Below are positions 57,870 to 64,000 of a stretch of 64,000 nt of DNA, in pieces. A program made the position numbers and the translations under genes. The stretch comes from CAXMST01 sp038206985 (GTDB taxonomy: Bacteria; Actinomycetota; Thermoleophilia; Solirubrobacterales; 70-9). Numbering within the stretch: position 1 is the stretch's first letter; every line of letters begins with the position of its first letter. Location of the stretch: contig JBBRAH010000005.1 of assembly GCA_038206985.1 (NCBI GenBank), positions 1-64,000 of the forward strand. The letters are read 5' to 3'. A model generated the notes under the pieces. The model saw only the letters and a program-made list of their open reading frames with translations. It searched no databases and was not told where the DNA came from.

Positions 57870-58507
57870 TGCAGCCCGCGGCCGGCCCGGCGCGCATCAC
57901 ATTGCTGCCCGATCCCGCGGGTGGGCCCGCCGGGGCCGACGGGCCCGTGAGGACCGTGCAGGCGGCCGAACTCGAGCTACCGCTCCAGCGCCTGACCACC
58001 GCCTGGGCGCCCGAGTATCTGGAGCGCCTCGCGCGGGCATACTGGGCCTATCTGGAGCGGGTCTCCCTCGGTCTACTCCGGATCCACTACGACACCTCGG
58101 GCCGCACGGTGGTCCTGCTCAGCAGGCGGCTGCCGCTACTCCGCTTCCGGCGCCCCGTCTACGCGATGTCGCCCTCCCTCGGGCAGGTGACCTGGCCGAT
58201 CGAGCGGGGCATCCTGGTGGCGCCGGGCGGCCGTGGACGGGGTTATCTGAGGATCACGATCCGCCGGCTCGAAGATGCGGACAATCCACCCGGAACGGGG
58301 AGGATCCTGGTCGCGGCCGAGGTCGCGAACTTCTACCCCGGACTGCGGTTCAGTGGGCGCGCAACACGGCTCGGCGCCTGGCTCTACAACCAGACCCAGA
58401 TGCGCATCCACGTGATCGTCACACGCGGCTTCCTCCGCTCCCTGGCACGCATGGAGCTGCCCGAGTCCCGGGTCGGAGCCCTGCTCGACCCTCCGGCCCA
58501 GCCCTAG
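57869..58507 (+). CDS. Hypothetical protein downstream of the YihY-family gene
   Basis: A 212-residue protein whose ATG overlaps the upstream TGA (TGATG). It has a beta-rich pattern with conserved-looking LERLARAYWAYLERVSLGLLR (a helix, 20 residues with its end trimmed), TVVLLSRRLPLLRF, and MRIHVIVTRGFLRSLARMELP near the C-terminus. No signal peptide or catalytic motif. Actinobacterial proteins of this kind are uncharacterised. Coupling suggests a function with the membrane protein. Confidence 0.7.
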   Translation: MQPAAGPARITLLPDPAGGPAGADGPVRTVQAAELELPLQRLTTAWAPEYLERLARAYWAYLERVSLGLLRIHYDTSGRTVVLLSRRLPLLRFRRPVYAMSPSLGQVTWPIERGILVAPGGRGRGYLRITIRRLEDADNPPGTGRILVAAEVANFYPGLRFSGRATRLGAWLYNQTQMRIHVIVTRGFLRSLARMELPESRVGALLDPPAQP

Positions 58508-58511
58508 TCGG

Positions 58512-59411
58512 CTAGCCGCGCTCGACGTCCGCGACCGCGGCGGCCATCGCGGCGGCCATCGGGGTGCGCTCGACGGCGAACAGGTCCATCCCGGAGGGGT
58601 CATTGACCACGGTGTCGGTCGCGAGACCTTCGACGAGCGGGCGGGCGACGCCGGCGTCCACAGGCGTCACCAACCCGATCCAGTGGGAGCTGAGGCCAGG
58701 AGAGAGGACCGGGACCTTGAGCCGGGGCCTCGGCCTGACTCCGATCGCCTTGGCGGCCGCGTCCATCAGACCGGCGTAGGTGGTCACCTCGGGACCGCCG
58801 ATCTCGACGGTGCGCCCGGTCGAGGCCGGGACCTGAGGCGCCGAGCGCAGGTAGGCGAGCACGTCGGCGATGGCGATCGGCTGCGTCCGGTTCGCGGTCC
58901 AGCTCGGGGCGATCATCAGCGGCAAACGTTTGACGAGGTAGTAGATGGTCCGAAACGACTCACTGCCCGATCCGAGCACGGCGGCTGCCCGGAAGTAGGT
59001 GAGCGGGACGCCGCTGTCGGCGAGCGTCATCGCCGTTTCGTGCCGCGAGTGCAGGTGCCGGGAGGCATCCTCGCCGCCGAGTCCGCCCAGGTAGACGATG
59101 CGCTCGACTCCCGCCGCACGCGCCGCCTCACCGAAGTTCGCGGCCGCTTTGCGGTCGCGCTCTTCGAAGTCGCCGTCGCCGCCACGCCCCATCGAGTGCA
59201 CGAGGTAGTACGCGCAGCTCACACCGTCGAGAGCCGGCGGCAGGGTGTCGGGCTCGAGGACGTCGGCCTGAACGATCTCCGCGCCTGCCTTCTCGAGGTT
59301 GGAGGCCTTGGCGGGAGTCCGGGCGGTCGCGCGCACCTGCTCTCCGTCCTCGAGGAGGGCGTGGGTGAGCAGAGTGCCGATATAGCCGGTCGCGCCGGAA
59401 ACGAGGATCAT
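58512..59411 (-). CDS. Atypical SDR / NAD(P)H-binding nucleoside-diphosphate-sugar epimerase-like protein
   Basis: A 299-residue Rossmann protein: the dinucleotide motif GATGYIG lies at residues 6-12, then VRATARTPAKA, CAYYLVHSMGRGG and RIVYLGGLGG. The usual YxxxK is replaced by an RHETA-type helix, as in the NmrA/YwnB-like atypical SDRs that often sense NAD(P)H or reduce lipids and quinones. The substrate is unknown. It is on the opposite strand to the preceding operon and ends 4 bp from its stop. Confidence 0.8.
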   Translation of the reverse strand: MILVSGATGYIGTLLTHALLEDGEQVRATARTPAKASNLEKAGAEIVQADVLEPDTLPPALDGVSCAYYLVHSMGRGGDGDFEERDRKAAANFGEAARAAGVERIVYLGGLGGEDASRHLHSRHETAMTLADSGVPLTYFRAAAVLGSGSESFRTIYYLVKRLPLMIAPSWTANRTQPIAIADVLAYLRSAPQVPASTGRTVEIGGPEVTTYAGLMDAAAKAIGVRPRPRLKVPVLSPGLSSHWIGLVTPVDAGVARPLVEGLATDTVVNDPSGMDLFAVERTPMAAAMAAAVADVERG

Positions 59412-59458
59412 TGGATCCTCTTACCCCGATCCGGATGAGTCGAGACGACCACTAGCCG

Positions 59459-60475
59459 TTAGCCGTAGCGGCCGCCGGTTACCTCGCGCAGCTTGGCCCT
59501 GTCGTGGGTCGCGCTGACCTTGCGTACGGTCCCTGAACGCGAGCGCATGACCAGCGACTCCGTGGTCGCCTGACCGCTGCCGAGGTAACGGACCCCCTGC
59601 AAAAGATCTCCATCGGTGACACCCGTAGCTGCGAAGAACGCGTTGTCGCCGCCGACGAGATCGTTCACCGTGAGCACGCGGTCGACCTCGTAGTCGGCAT
59701 CCTCGGCCGCCTTGCGCTCGTCGGCGTCGCGAGGCCAGAGGCGACCGAGGATCTCGCCGCCCAGGCATTTGATCGCGGCGGCCGAGAGGACGCCTTCGGG
59801 GGTGCCGCCGATCCCCCAGAGCAGATCCACCCCGGTTCCCGGCGTCACGGCCAGCAGGGCGGCCGAGACGTCGCCGTCGCTGATGAAGCGGATGCGGCTG
59901 CCGGCCTCGCGGATCTGGCGCACGCCCTCATCGTGGCGGTCGCGGTCGAGGATCACGGTGGTGACCTCCGTGGGCGAAACCCCGCGGCGCTCGGCAACGC
60001 GCTGGACGACGTCGCCGACGGGCTCGGTGAGGCTCAGGCAGTCGGCGATCTCGGAGCCGCCGACCAGCTTCTCCATGTACACGCAGGGCCCGGGGTCGAA
60101 CATCGTGCCGCGCTCGGAGAGGGCGACCACGGTGAGCGCCGAGGGCATGCCCCGGGCGCAGAGCGTCGTCCCCTCGAGCGGATCGACGGCGATATCGACC
60201 TGCGGCGGGCTACGGTCGCCGATCTCCTCGCCGTTGAAGAGCATCGGTGCCTCATCCTTCTCGCCCTCCCCGATCACGACGAGCCCGTCCATCGGCACCG
60301 TGTCCATCAGGAGCCGCATCGCATCGACGGCGGCGCCGTCCGCCGATTCCTTCTCGCCGCGCCCGACCCAGCGGGCGGCGGCCAGCGCAGCAGCCTCGGT
60401 AACGCGCACCAGCTCGAGGGCGAGGTTACGGTCGGGCGTGGTGTCCGACCGTGGATTCTGAGAAATCACTCCCAT
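59459..60475 (-). CDS. glpX: Class II fructose-1,6-bisphosphatase
   Basis: A 338-residue metal-dependent phosphatase of gluconeogenesis, converting fructose 1,6-bisphosphate to fructose 6-phosphate. GlpX blocks are present: IGEGEKDEAPML, DIAVDPLEGTTL, ILDRDRHDE, WGIGGTPEGVL and the ending RYG. MGVISQ at 60475 is the start; a TAGGTT lies about 10 nt upstream with no Shine-Dalgarno. It is monocistronic on this strand unless read from beyond the repeat region at 60567-60836. Confidence 0.92.
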   Translation of the reverse strand: MGVISQNPRSDTTPDRNLALELVRVTEAAALAAARWVGRGEKESADGAAVDAMRLLMDTVPMDGLVVIGEGEKDEAPMLFNGEEIGDRSPPQVDIAVDPLEGTTLCARGMPSALTVVALSERGTMFDPGPCVYMEKLVGGSEIADCLSLTEPVGDVVQRVAERRGVSPTEVTTVILDRDRHDEGVRQIREAGSRIRFISDGDVSAALLAVTPGTGVDLLWGIGGTPEGVLSAAAIKCLGGEILGRLWPRDADERKAAEDADYEVDRVLTVNDLVGGDNAFFAATGVTDGDLLQGVRYLGSGQATTESLVMRSRSGTVRKVSATHDRAKLREVTGGRYG

Positions 60476-60641
60476 AGGAGGACAGAACCTATCTGACCCC
60501 AACCGCACCACGCCGCCCGCCCAAAACCGACCGACCATCGCGGCTCCGGCCGTGATTCCAGCAAGAGGTCACTAAACCGCCAAAGTGGCGGTTTAGTGAC
60601 CAGTCGTTCCTACCGAAGGGTACCGCCGCCAGAGCAGCGCA
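60476..60641. promoter_or_regulatory. glpX upstream region with a long perfect palindrome
   Basis: Within this stretch GGTCACTAAACCGCCA (60567-60582) and TGGCGGTTTAGTGACC (60586-60601) form a perfect 16-bp inverted repeat with loop AAG. It has no T-tract on either strand, and so may be a regulator-binding site or a hairpin-type terminator of the upstream minus-strand gene. Only the tandem structured elements separate it from that gene. Confidence 0.5.
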
Positions 60642-60728
60642 ATCTGACGCGGCTGGGAGCGCGCGAGGCAAGGAAGAGGTGGGCGATGCGTGCGCCAGCA
60701 CGTGAGCCCGCCGATGACACAGCATCGC
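60642..60728 (+). repeat. Structured GA-loop element, copy C
   Basis: Starts ATCTGACG (60642-60649) then GGCTGGGAG (60651-60659), the same left flank as copy D. Inner stem GCGA/TCGC plus GC/GC, with one unpaired or mismatched base as in copies A and B. Internal loop AGGAAGAGG (60671-60679) facing CCGATGAC (60711-60718). Apical hairpin GGGC/GCCC with GCGTGC/GCACGT. It lacks its own right outer arm; the only partner for GGCTGGGAG is that of copy D. Confidence 0.65.
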
Positions 60729-60729
60729 A

Positions 60730-60836
60730 ATCTGACGAGGCTGGGAGTGCGGCTGGCGAGGAAGAGGCCGGCGCCGTGTGCTCCAGCACACAAGCCGGCC
60801 GATGACAAAGCCAGCCGTGCTCCCAGCCCGTCAGAT
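60730..60836 (+). repeat. Structured GA-loop element, copy D
   Basis: The most complete stem: ATCTGACG (60730-60737)/CGTCAGAT (60829-60836), GGCTGGGAG (60739-60747)/CTCCCAGCC (60820-60828), GGCTGGC/GCCAGCC. Internal loop AGGAAGAGG (60759-60767) facing CCGATGAC (60799-60806). Apical hairpin CCGGC/GCCGG with GTGTGCT/AGCACAC. The last base of the outer stem falls in the stop codon (60836-60838) of the minus-strand gene. Confidence 0.7.
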
Positions 60837-61324
60837 CAGACGGTGCCGGGGGTTTTGCGGAGACTCCCCTTCTGTGCCTGCATCGAGCGGGCGATTCCGG
60901 ACGAAGAGATACCGATGGATGCCAACAGCGCTACGTAGTAGCCGATCTCCTTGGTGATATCGATCTCCTCCAGCTGGGCCCCGGGGGGATCGATGACCCC
61001 GTTGTAGAGGATCAGCACGAACGCGGTGAAGCCGACGACCATGGTCAGCTCGCCGGGAGCCCAGCTCAGCTTGTGGCCGCGGACGACGATGTAGGAGAGG
61101 ATCAAAGGTGCGGCCGCGGCTGCGATCAGCAGCCAGCGCAGCATCGGGAAGGTCTCGAATCCAGTGCAGGTGTAGTTACCCACACCGCAGACGAATCCCT
61201 CGCCCATGTCACGCGCGGGGTTGTCGCCGAGCGTGTACCAGGGCAGGAAGATCAGGCTGAAGACGAGGATCGCAGAAGCGATGGCCCCGATGAGCTCCGT
61301 GCGGGAAAGCTTGGAGAAGTCCAT
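60836..61324 (-). CDS. Small polytopic membrane protein of unknown function
   Basis: A 162-residue protein with four hydrophobic segments (about residues 12-32, 60-82, 88-108 and 122-145). An extracytoplasmic loop after the first segment carries two Cys (VCGVGNYTC). The last residues are basic (SMQAQKGSLRK). No known motif. MDFSKLS at 61324 is the start chosen over an upstream alternative at 61372. Copy D of the structured element abuts its stop codon. Divergent from the F420-type oxidoreductase. Confidence 0.75.
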   Translation of the reverse strand: MDFSKLSRTELIGAIASAILVFSLIFLPWYTLGDNPARDMGEGFVCGVGNYTCTGFETFPMLRWLLIAAAAAPLILSYIVVRGHKLSWAPGELTMVVGFTAFVLILYNGVIDPPGAQLEEIDITKEIGYYVALLASIGISSSGIARSMQAQKGSLRKTPGTV

Positions 61325-61428
61325 ACCCGCGGCTGAGCCTATACGAACGGGCCACGGAGTTGCCACACACAACCGTGGCCGGGCACGCCCGGCCCCCTGG
61401 GCGGCGGGCGTCAGATAGCCTCGGCGCG

Positions 61429-62382
61429 ATGACTGAACCGACGCAACGCTGGGGACTCACGGTCCCGCTACCCGGACTGTCCCTGAGCGATCTCGAATCC
61501 CCGGTGAAGGCGGCCGAGGCCGCCGGCTACACCGACATCTGGTCCGGCGAGACCCAGCAGGCCGATGGCTTCACACCGCTCGCGCAGGCCGCCGGGTGGA
61601 CCGAGAAGGTGCGCCTCGGCACCGGAGTCGTCGGCGTCTTCCAGCGCGGGCCGGCGCTGCTCTCGATGGAGGCCTCGGCTCTGGCGGACGCCAGCGGTGG
61701 CCGGTTCGCCCTCGGCATCGGCTCCTCCTCCAACGTGATCGTCGAACGCTGGAACGGGATCCCGTTCGAGAAACCCCTGAGCAAGGTCTCCGAGACCATC
61801 GACTTCCTGCGTCCGGCGCTCGCCGGGGAGCGAGCGGGGCCTGGTGGCTTCAAGCTCGACCAGCCCCCGACGGAGCGGGTGCCGATCATCGTCGCCGCGC
61901 TGCGCGGCAAGATGCTGGCGCTCGCGGCCGAGAAGGCCGACGGAGCGTTCACCAACTTCCTTCCCCTGGGCGATCTGGAGCGGGTCACCGAACCCCTCGC
62001 CGGGGCCCCGGACGGGTTCGAGTTGCTCTGCCGCTTCTTCTGCATACCCGGGTCCAGGGAGCAAGCGGAGCCAATCGCCCGGTTCATGTTCGCCTCCTAC
62101 GCAACGGTGCCGGTCTACGAGCGCTTTTTCCGCTGGCTCGGCCACGGGCCCGCGATCGACGAGATGGTCTCCGCCTGGAATGCCCGGGATCGGGAGCGCG
62201 CCCTGGCGAGCGCGCCCTGGGAGCTGATCGAGGAGATCTTCATCCTCGGCGAGCCCGCCGAGATGCGCGAGAAGCTGGACCGTTTCGTCGCGGGCGGCAT
62301 CACGCTGCCCATTCTCACCCCGATCACCGGGCCGGACGAGATGGTCGAGCTGATCACTGCCCTCGGTCCGGTCGGCTCCTGA
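61429..62382 (+). CDS. LLM-class F420-dependent oxidoreductase
   Basis: A 317-residue luciferase-like TIM-barrel oxidoreductase: GLTVPLPGLSLSDLESPVKA, AEAAGYTDIWSGET, LGTGVVGVFQRGPALLSMEA and FALGIGSSSNVIVERWNGIP are typical of the LLM family that uses F420 (or sometimes FMN). The substrate is unknown. TAGCCT 7 nt before the ATG and no Shine-Dalgarno suggest a leaderless transcript. The adenylate cyclase follows with TGATG overlap, so the two are translationally coupled. Confidence 0.88.
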   Translation: MTEPTQRWGLTVPLPGLSLSDLESPVKAAEAAGYTDIWSGETQQADGFTPLAQAAGWTEKVRLGTGVVGVFQRGPALLSMEASALADASGGRFALGIGSSSNVIVERWNGIPFEKPLSKVSETIDFLRPALAGERAGPGGFKLDQPPTERVPIIVAALRGKMLALAAEKADGAFTNFLPLGDLERVTEPLAGAPDGFELLCRFFCIPGSREQAEPIARFMFASYATVPVYERFFRWLGHGPAIDEMVSAWNARDRERALASAPWELIEEIFILGEPAEMREKLDRFVAGGITLPILTPITGPDEMVELITALGPVGS

Positions 62383-63218
62383 TGGGTACCGACAGCGAGC
62401 CCGGCACGACAGACCGGGCGGACGCGGAGAGCGCGGACGACGCCGACGAAGCCGTCGAGGTCGTCTCCTACGACACCGAGGGCGGCGGCGATCGGCTGAC
62501 CAAGCTTGCGCGTGGCATGCGCCGCGTCCTGCCCGGCGACAGCTCGTTCGGCGACTCCTTGTCGACGAGCGGCGATCAGCCGAGCCAATTGCTCGGTCGG
62601 CGTCTGGCAGAGCTCAGCGCCGAGCGGCCAAGTGCCCTCCGGGAACTGGGGCTCGGGGCGCTTCAGGTCTACGAGGCACTCGCCGGCGGGGCGTGGACGC
62701 AGAAGGGGGAACAGGAGCTGACCATCGTCTTCACCGACCTTGTCGATTTCTCGGACTGGGCGCTCGAGGTCGGAGATGAGGCCGCCACGAAGCTGCTGCG
62801 AGCCGTGGACGCGGCGATCACGCCGGCACTCGAGATCCACGGGGGCCGGGTCGTGAAGCGCTTGGGTGACGGCGCGATGGCCACATTCCTCGAACCGGTT
62901 AGTGCGGTAGAGGGGGCACTCGCGGCCAATGAGGCGATCCGCGAGCTGGAGATCGAAGGCACGACCCCCGTGATGCGCGCCGGCGCCCACCACGGATGCC
63001 CCCGCCGGGTCGGACGCGACTACGTCGGGGTGGATGTCAACATCGCGGCGCGCGTAGCGCAGGCGGCGAAGGGAGACGAGTTGCTGGTCTCGCACACGGT
63101 GTGTGAGGCGCTGGATCCGGACCGGTTCAGGACCAAGCGCAAGCTGCTGTTTCGCGCCAAGGGCGCGCCCAAGGACCTGGGCGTCTACTCGGTCCGCGCC
63201 CGGGGCTCCGGGGACTGA
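62382..63218 (+). CDS. Class III adenylate cyclase
   Basis: A 278-residue cyclase. The N-terminal 90 residues are acidic, then helical (RLTKLARGMRRVLPGDSSF). The catalytic domain has VFTDLVDFSDW (metal Asp), VKRLGDGAMATF (Lys and second Asp) and VDVNIAARVAQAA (Asn/Arg), so all key residues are present. It makes cAMP from ATP. Its ATG overlaps the stop of the F420-type oxidoreductase, an unusual pairing that could link cAMP to redox metabolism (inference). A strong hairpin follows. Confidence 0.85.
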   Translation: MGTDSEPGTTDRADAESADDADEAVEVVSYDTEGGGDRLTKLARGMRRVLPGDSSFGDSLSTSGDQPSQLLGRRLAELSAERPSALRELGLGALQVYEALAGGAWTQKGEQELTIVFTDLVDFSDWALEVGDEAATKLLRAVDAAITPALEIHGGRVVKRLGDGAMATFLEPVSAVEGALAANEAIRELEIEGTTPVMRAGAHHGCPRRVGRDYVGVDVNIAARVAQAAKGDELLVSHTVCEALDPDRFRTKRKLLFRAKGAPKDLGVYSVRARGSGD

Positions 63219-63231
63219 ATCAGCCCGGGAC

Positions 63232-63261
63232 GGGTGGGGCCGCCTCCCGGCGACCCCACCC
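63232..63261. terminator. Bidirectional terminator between convergent genes
   Basis: GGGTGGGG (63232-63239) pairs perfectly with CCCCACCC (63254-63261), with an inner GCC/GGC in the loop. It lies between the cyclase stop and the convergent ABC-binding-protein stop. There is no T-tract. Confidence 0.5.
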
Positions 63262-63271
63262 TGCGACCCGG

Positions 63272-64000
63272 CTAGCTCGTGTAGCCGAACTCGGTCAGGT
63301 ACTCGGCGGCGACATCGGAGGGCTTCTCCCTGTCGATGTCGACCCGCGCGTTGAGTTCCTGCATGACCTCCAGCGAGAGGTTCTCCTGGACGGCCTCGAT
63401 CGTCGCGCCGAAGTCAGGTCCGGCCCGATCAGCGGCATCCTGGCTGGCGACGAAGAGTACGTTGCCGGCCGGCAGCACGCCCTTGTCGTCCTCGAGGATC
63501 GTGTAGTCGTCCGAGGTCGAAAGCTGGGCGTCGGTCGTGAACACGATCGACAGATCCGCGTCGTCCTTGTCGAGCACCTCGTAGCGGAGCCCGATGTCCA
63601 CCGGCGTGAACTTCTGGAACTCGAGCCCGTAGTTCTGCTCGAGCCCGACCAGACAATCGATCCGCTGGCGGCACTCGGGGGATCCGAACAGGGTCAAATC
63701 CTGGGCCTGTCCTTCTAGGTCGGAGATCGAGGTTACGCCGAGCTCGTCAGCCGTCTCGGTCAGCAGGCCGACCGCGTTGGCGCTCGAGAAGGGCGTCGGC
63801 GGGTAGGCCACCAGGCCGAGCTCGTCGAAGTCCTCTTTGGTCTGCTCGAAGGCGTCTTCGGCGTTGCCCGGCACATCCTCGGGTGCGAAGTCGAAGAACG
63901 AGGTCAACGCGGTCGATGTGTACTCCGGGTAGCCGCTGATCGCACCGCTCTTCAGCGCCTTGAGAGCGACCTGCTCGGAACCGAGGTTGAGATCGGTGGA
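63272..64000 (-). CDS. ABC transporter substrate-binding protein, glycine betaine/osmoprotectant type (partial)
   Basis: At least 242 residues are in the window; the frame stays open to the right edge, so the N-terminus and signal peptide lie outside. The visible part resembles OpuAC/ProX-type binding proteins: ALKALKSGAISGYPEYTSTAL, NAVGLLTETADELGVTSISDLEG, FQKFTPVDIGLRYEVLDKDD, STTDAQLST-like DAQLSTSDDYTILEDD and a C-terminal helix EKPSDVAAEYLTEFGY. It should bind a quaternary amine or osmolyte for import. Permease and ATPase genes are presumably upstream, beyond the window. Confidence 0.82.
   Translation of the reverse strand, partial: STDLNLGSEQVALKALKSGAISGYPEYTSTALTSFFDFAPEDVPGNAEDAFEQTKEDFDELGLVAYPPTPFSSANAVGLLTETADELGVTSISDLEGQAQDLTLFGSPECRQRIDCLVGLEQNYGLEFQKFTPVDIGLRYEVLDKDDADLSIVFTTDAQLSTSDDYTILEDDKGVLPAGNVLFVASQDAADRAGPDFGATIEAVQENLSLEVMQELNARVDIDREKPSDVAAEYLTEFGYTS

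Noticed and set aside
1..64000. CRISPR array, integrase, transposase, rRNA or tRNA genes
   Set aside because: None could be found on either strand.

Overview
The window is a GC-rich chromosomal stretch from an actinobacterium. Gene content points to a deep-branching, soil-type lineage, plausibly Thermoleophilia/Solirubrobacterales. That placement is inferred from an F420-type oxidoreductase, a separate two-subunit B12 acyl-CoA mutase, a mycobacterial-like methylglucose-polysaccharide gene set, collagen-like secreted proteins and frequent leaderless gene starts. No 16S gene is present to confirm it. I see no prophage, integrase, CRISPR array, rRNA or tRNA. Most of the window reads as core and lineage-specific chromosome.

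Layout. 0-3 kb: rpmE-prfA (translation), a cytochrome c-like lipid-anchored protein, and a TetR regulator divergent from an alpha/beta hydrolase. 3-17 kb: a fatty/organic acid block with ETF-quinone oxidoreductase, etfA, etfB, a B12-dependent acyl-CoA mutase of the isobutyryl-CoA type (large and small subunits with a VOC protein between), amidase, HAD phosphatase, thiolase, leucyl aminopeptidase and acyl-CoA dehydrogenase. Electrons from the dehydrogenase would pass through EtfAB to ETF-QO and the quinone pool. 17.7-27.4 kb: envelope genes, namely two coiled-coil paralogues, two lipoproteins, and an operon with a glycosyltransferase fused to a c-di-GMP-type MshEN domain plus a polytopic GT-C-like protein. 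27.4-33.8 kb: three PRC-barrel paralogues, three secreted proteins (two collagen-like) and the mutase chaperone meaB. 33.9-39.1 kb: acyltransferase, GT4, GH57 branching enzyme and methyltransferases resembling the mycobacterial methylglucose lipopolysaccharide cluster. 40-50 kb: amine oxidase, adenylate cyclase, Lon-domain protein, gamma-glutamyltransferase, a ParA-FtsZ pair and two Get3/ArsA-type ATPases. 50-64 kb: a large unknown protein, HxlR regulator, PilT, primary-type sigma factor, YihY-family protein, class II fructose bisphosphatase, an F420-type oxidoreductase, a second adenylate cyclase and an ABC substrate-binding protein.

The most unusual signal is a family of four intergenic elements at about 3.2, 54.95, 60.65 and 60.75 kb. 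Each folds into a long imperfect stem with an invariant internal loop (AGGAAGAGG facing CCGATGAC, readable as two tandem sheared G.A pairs around an A-U pair) capped by a hairpin that varies in sequence but keeps its pairing. All lie immediately beyond, or across, the stop codon of a minus-strand gene, with the G.A-bearing strand antisense to that gene. I do not recognise the family; it looks like a structured RNA or a REP-like element. Other notable points are an attenuator-like terminator in the sigma-factor leader, the c-di-GMP-domain glycosyltransferase, and the ParA-FtsZ operon with a 141-residue FtsZ extension.
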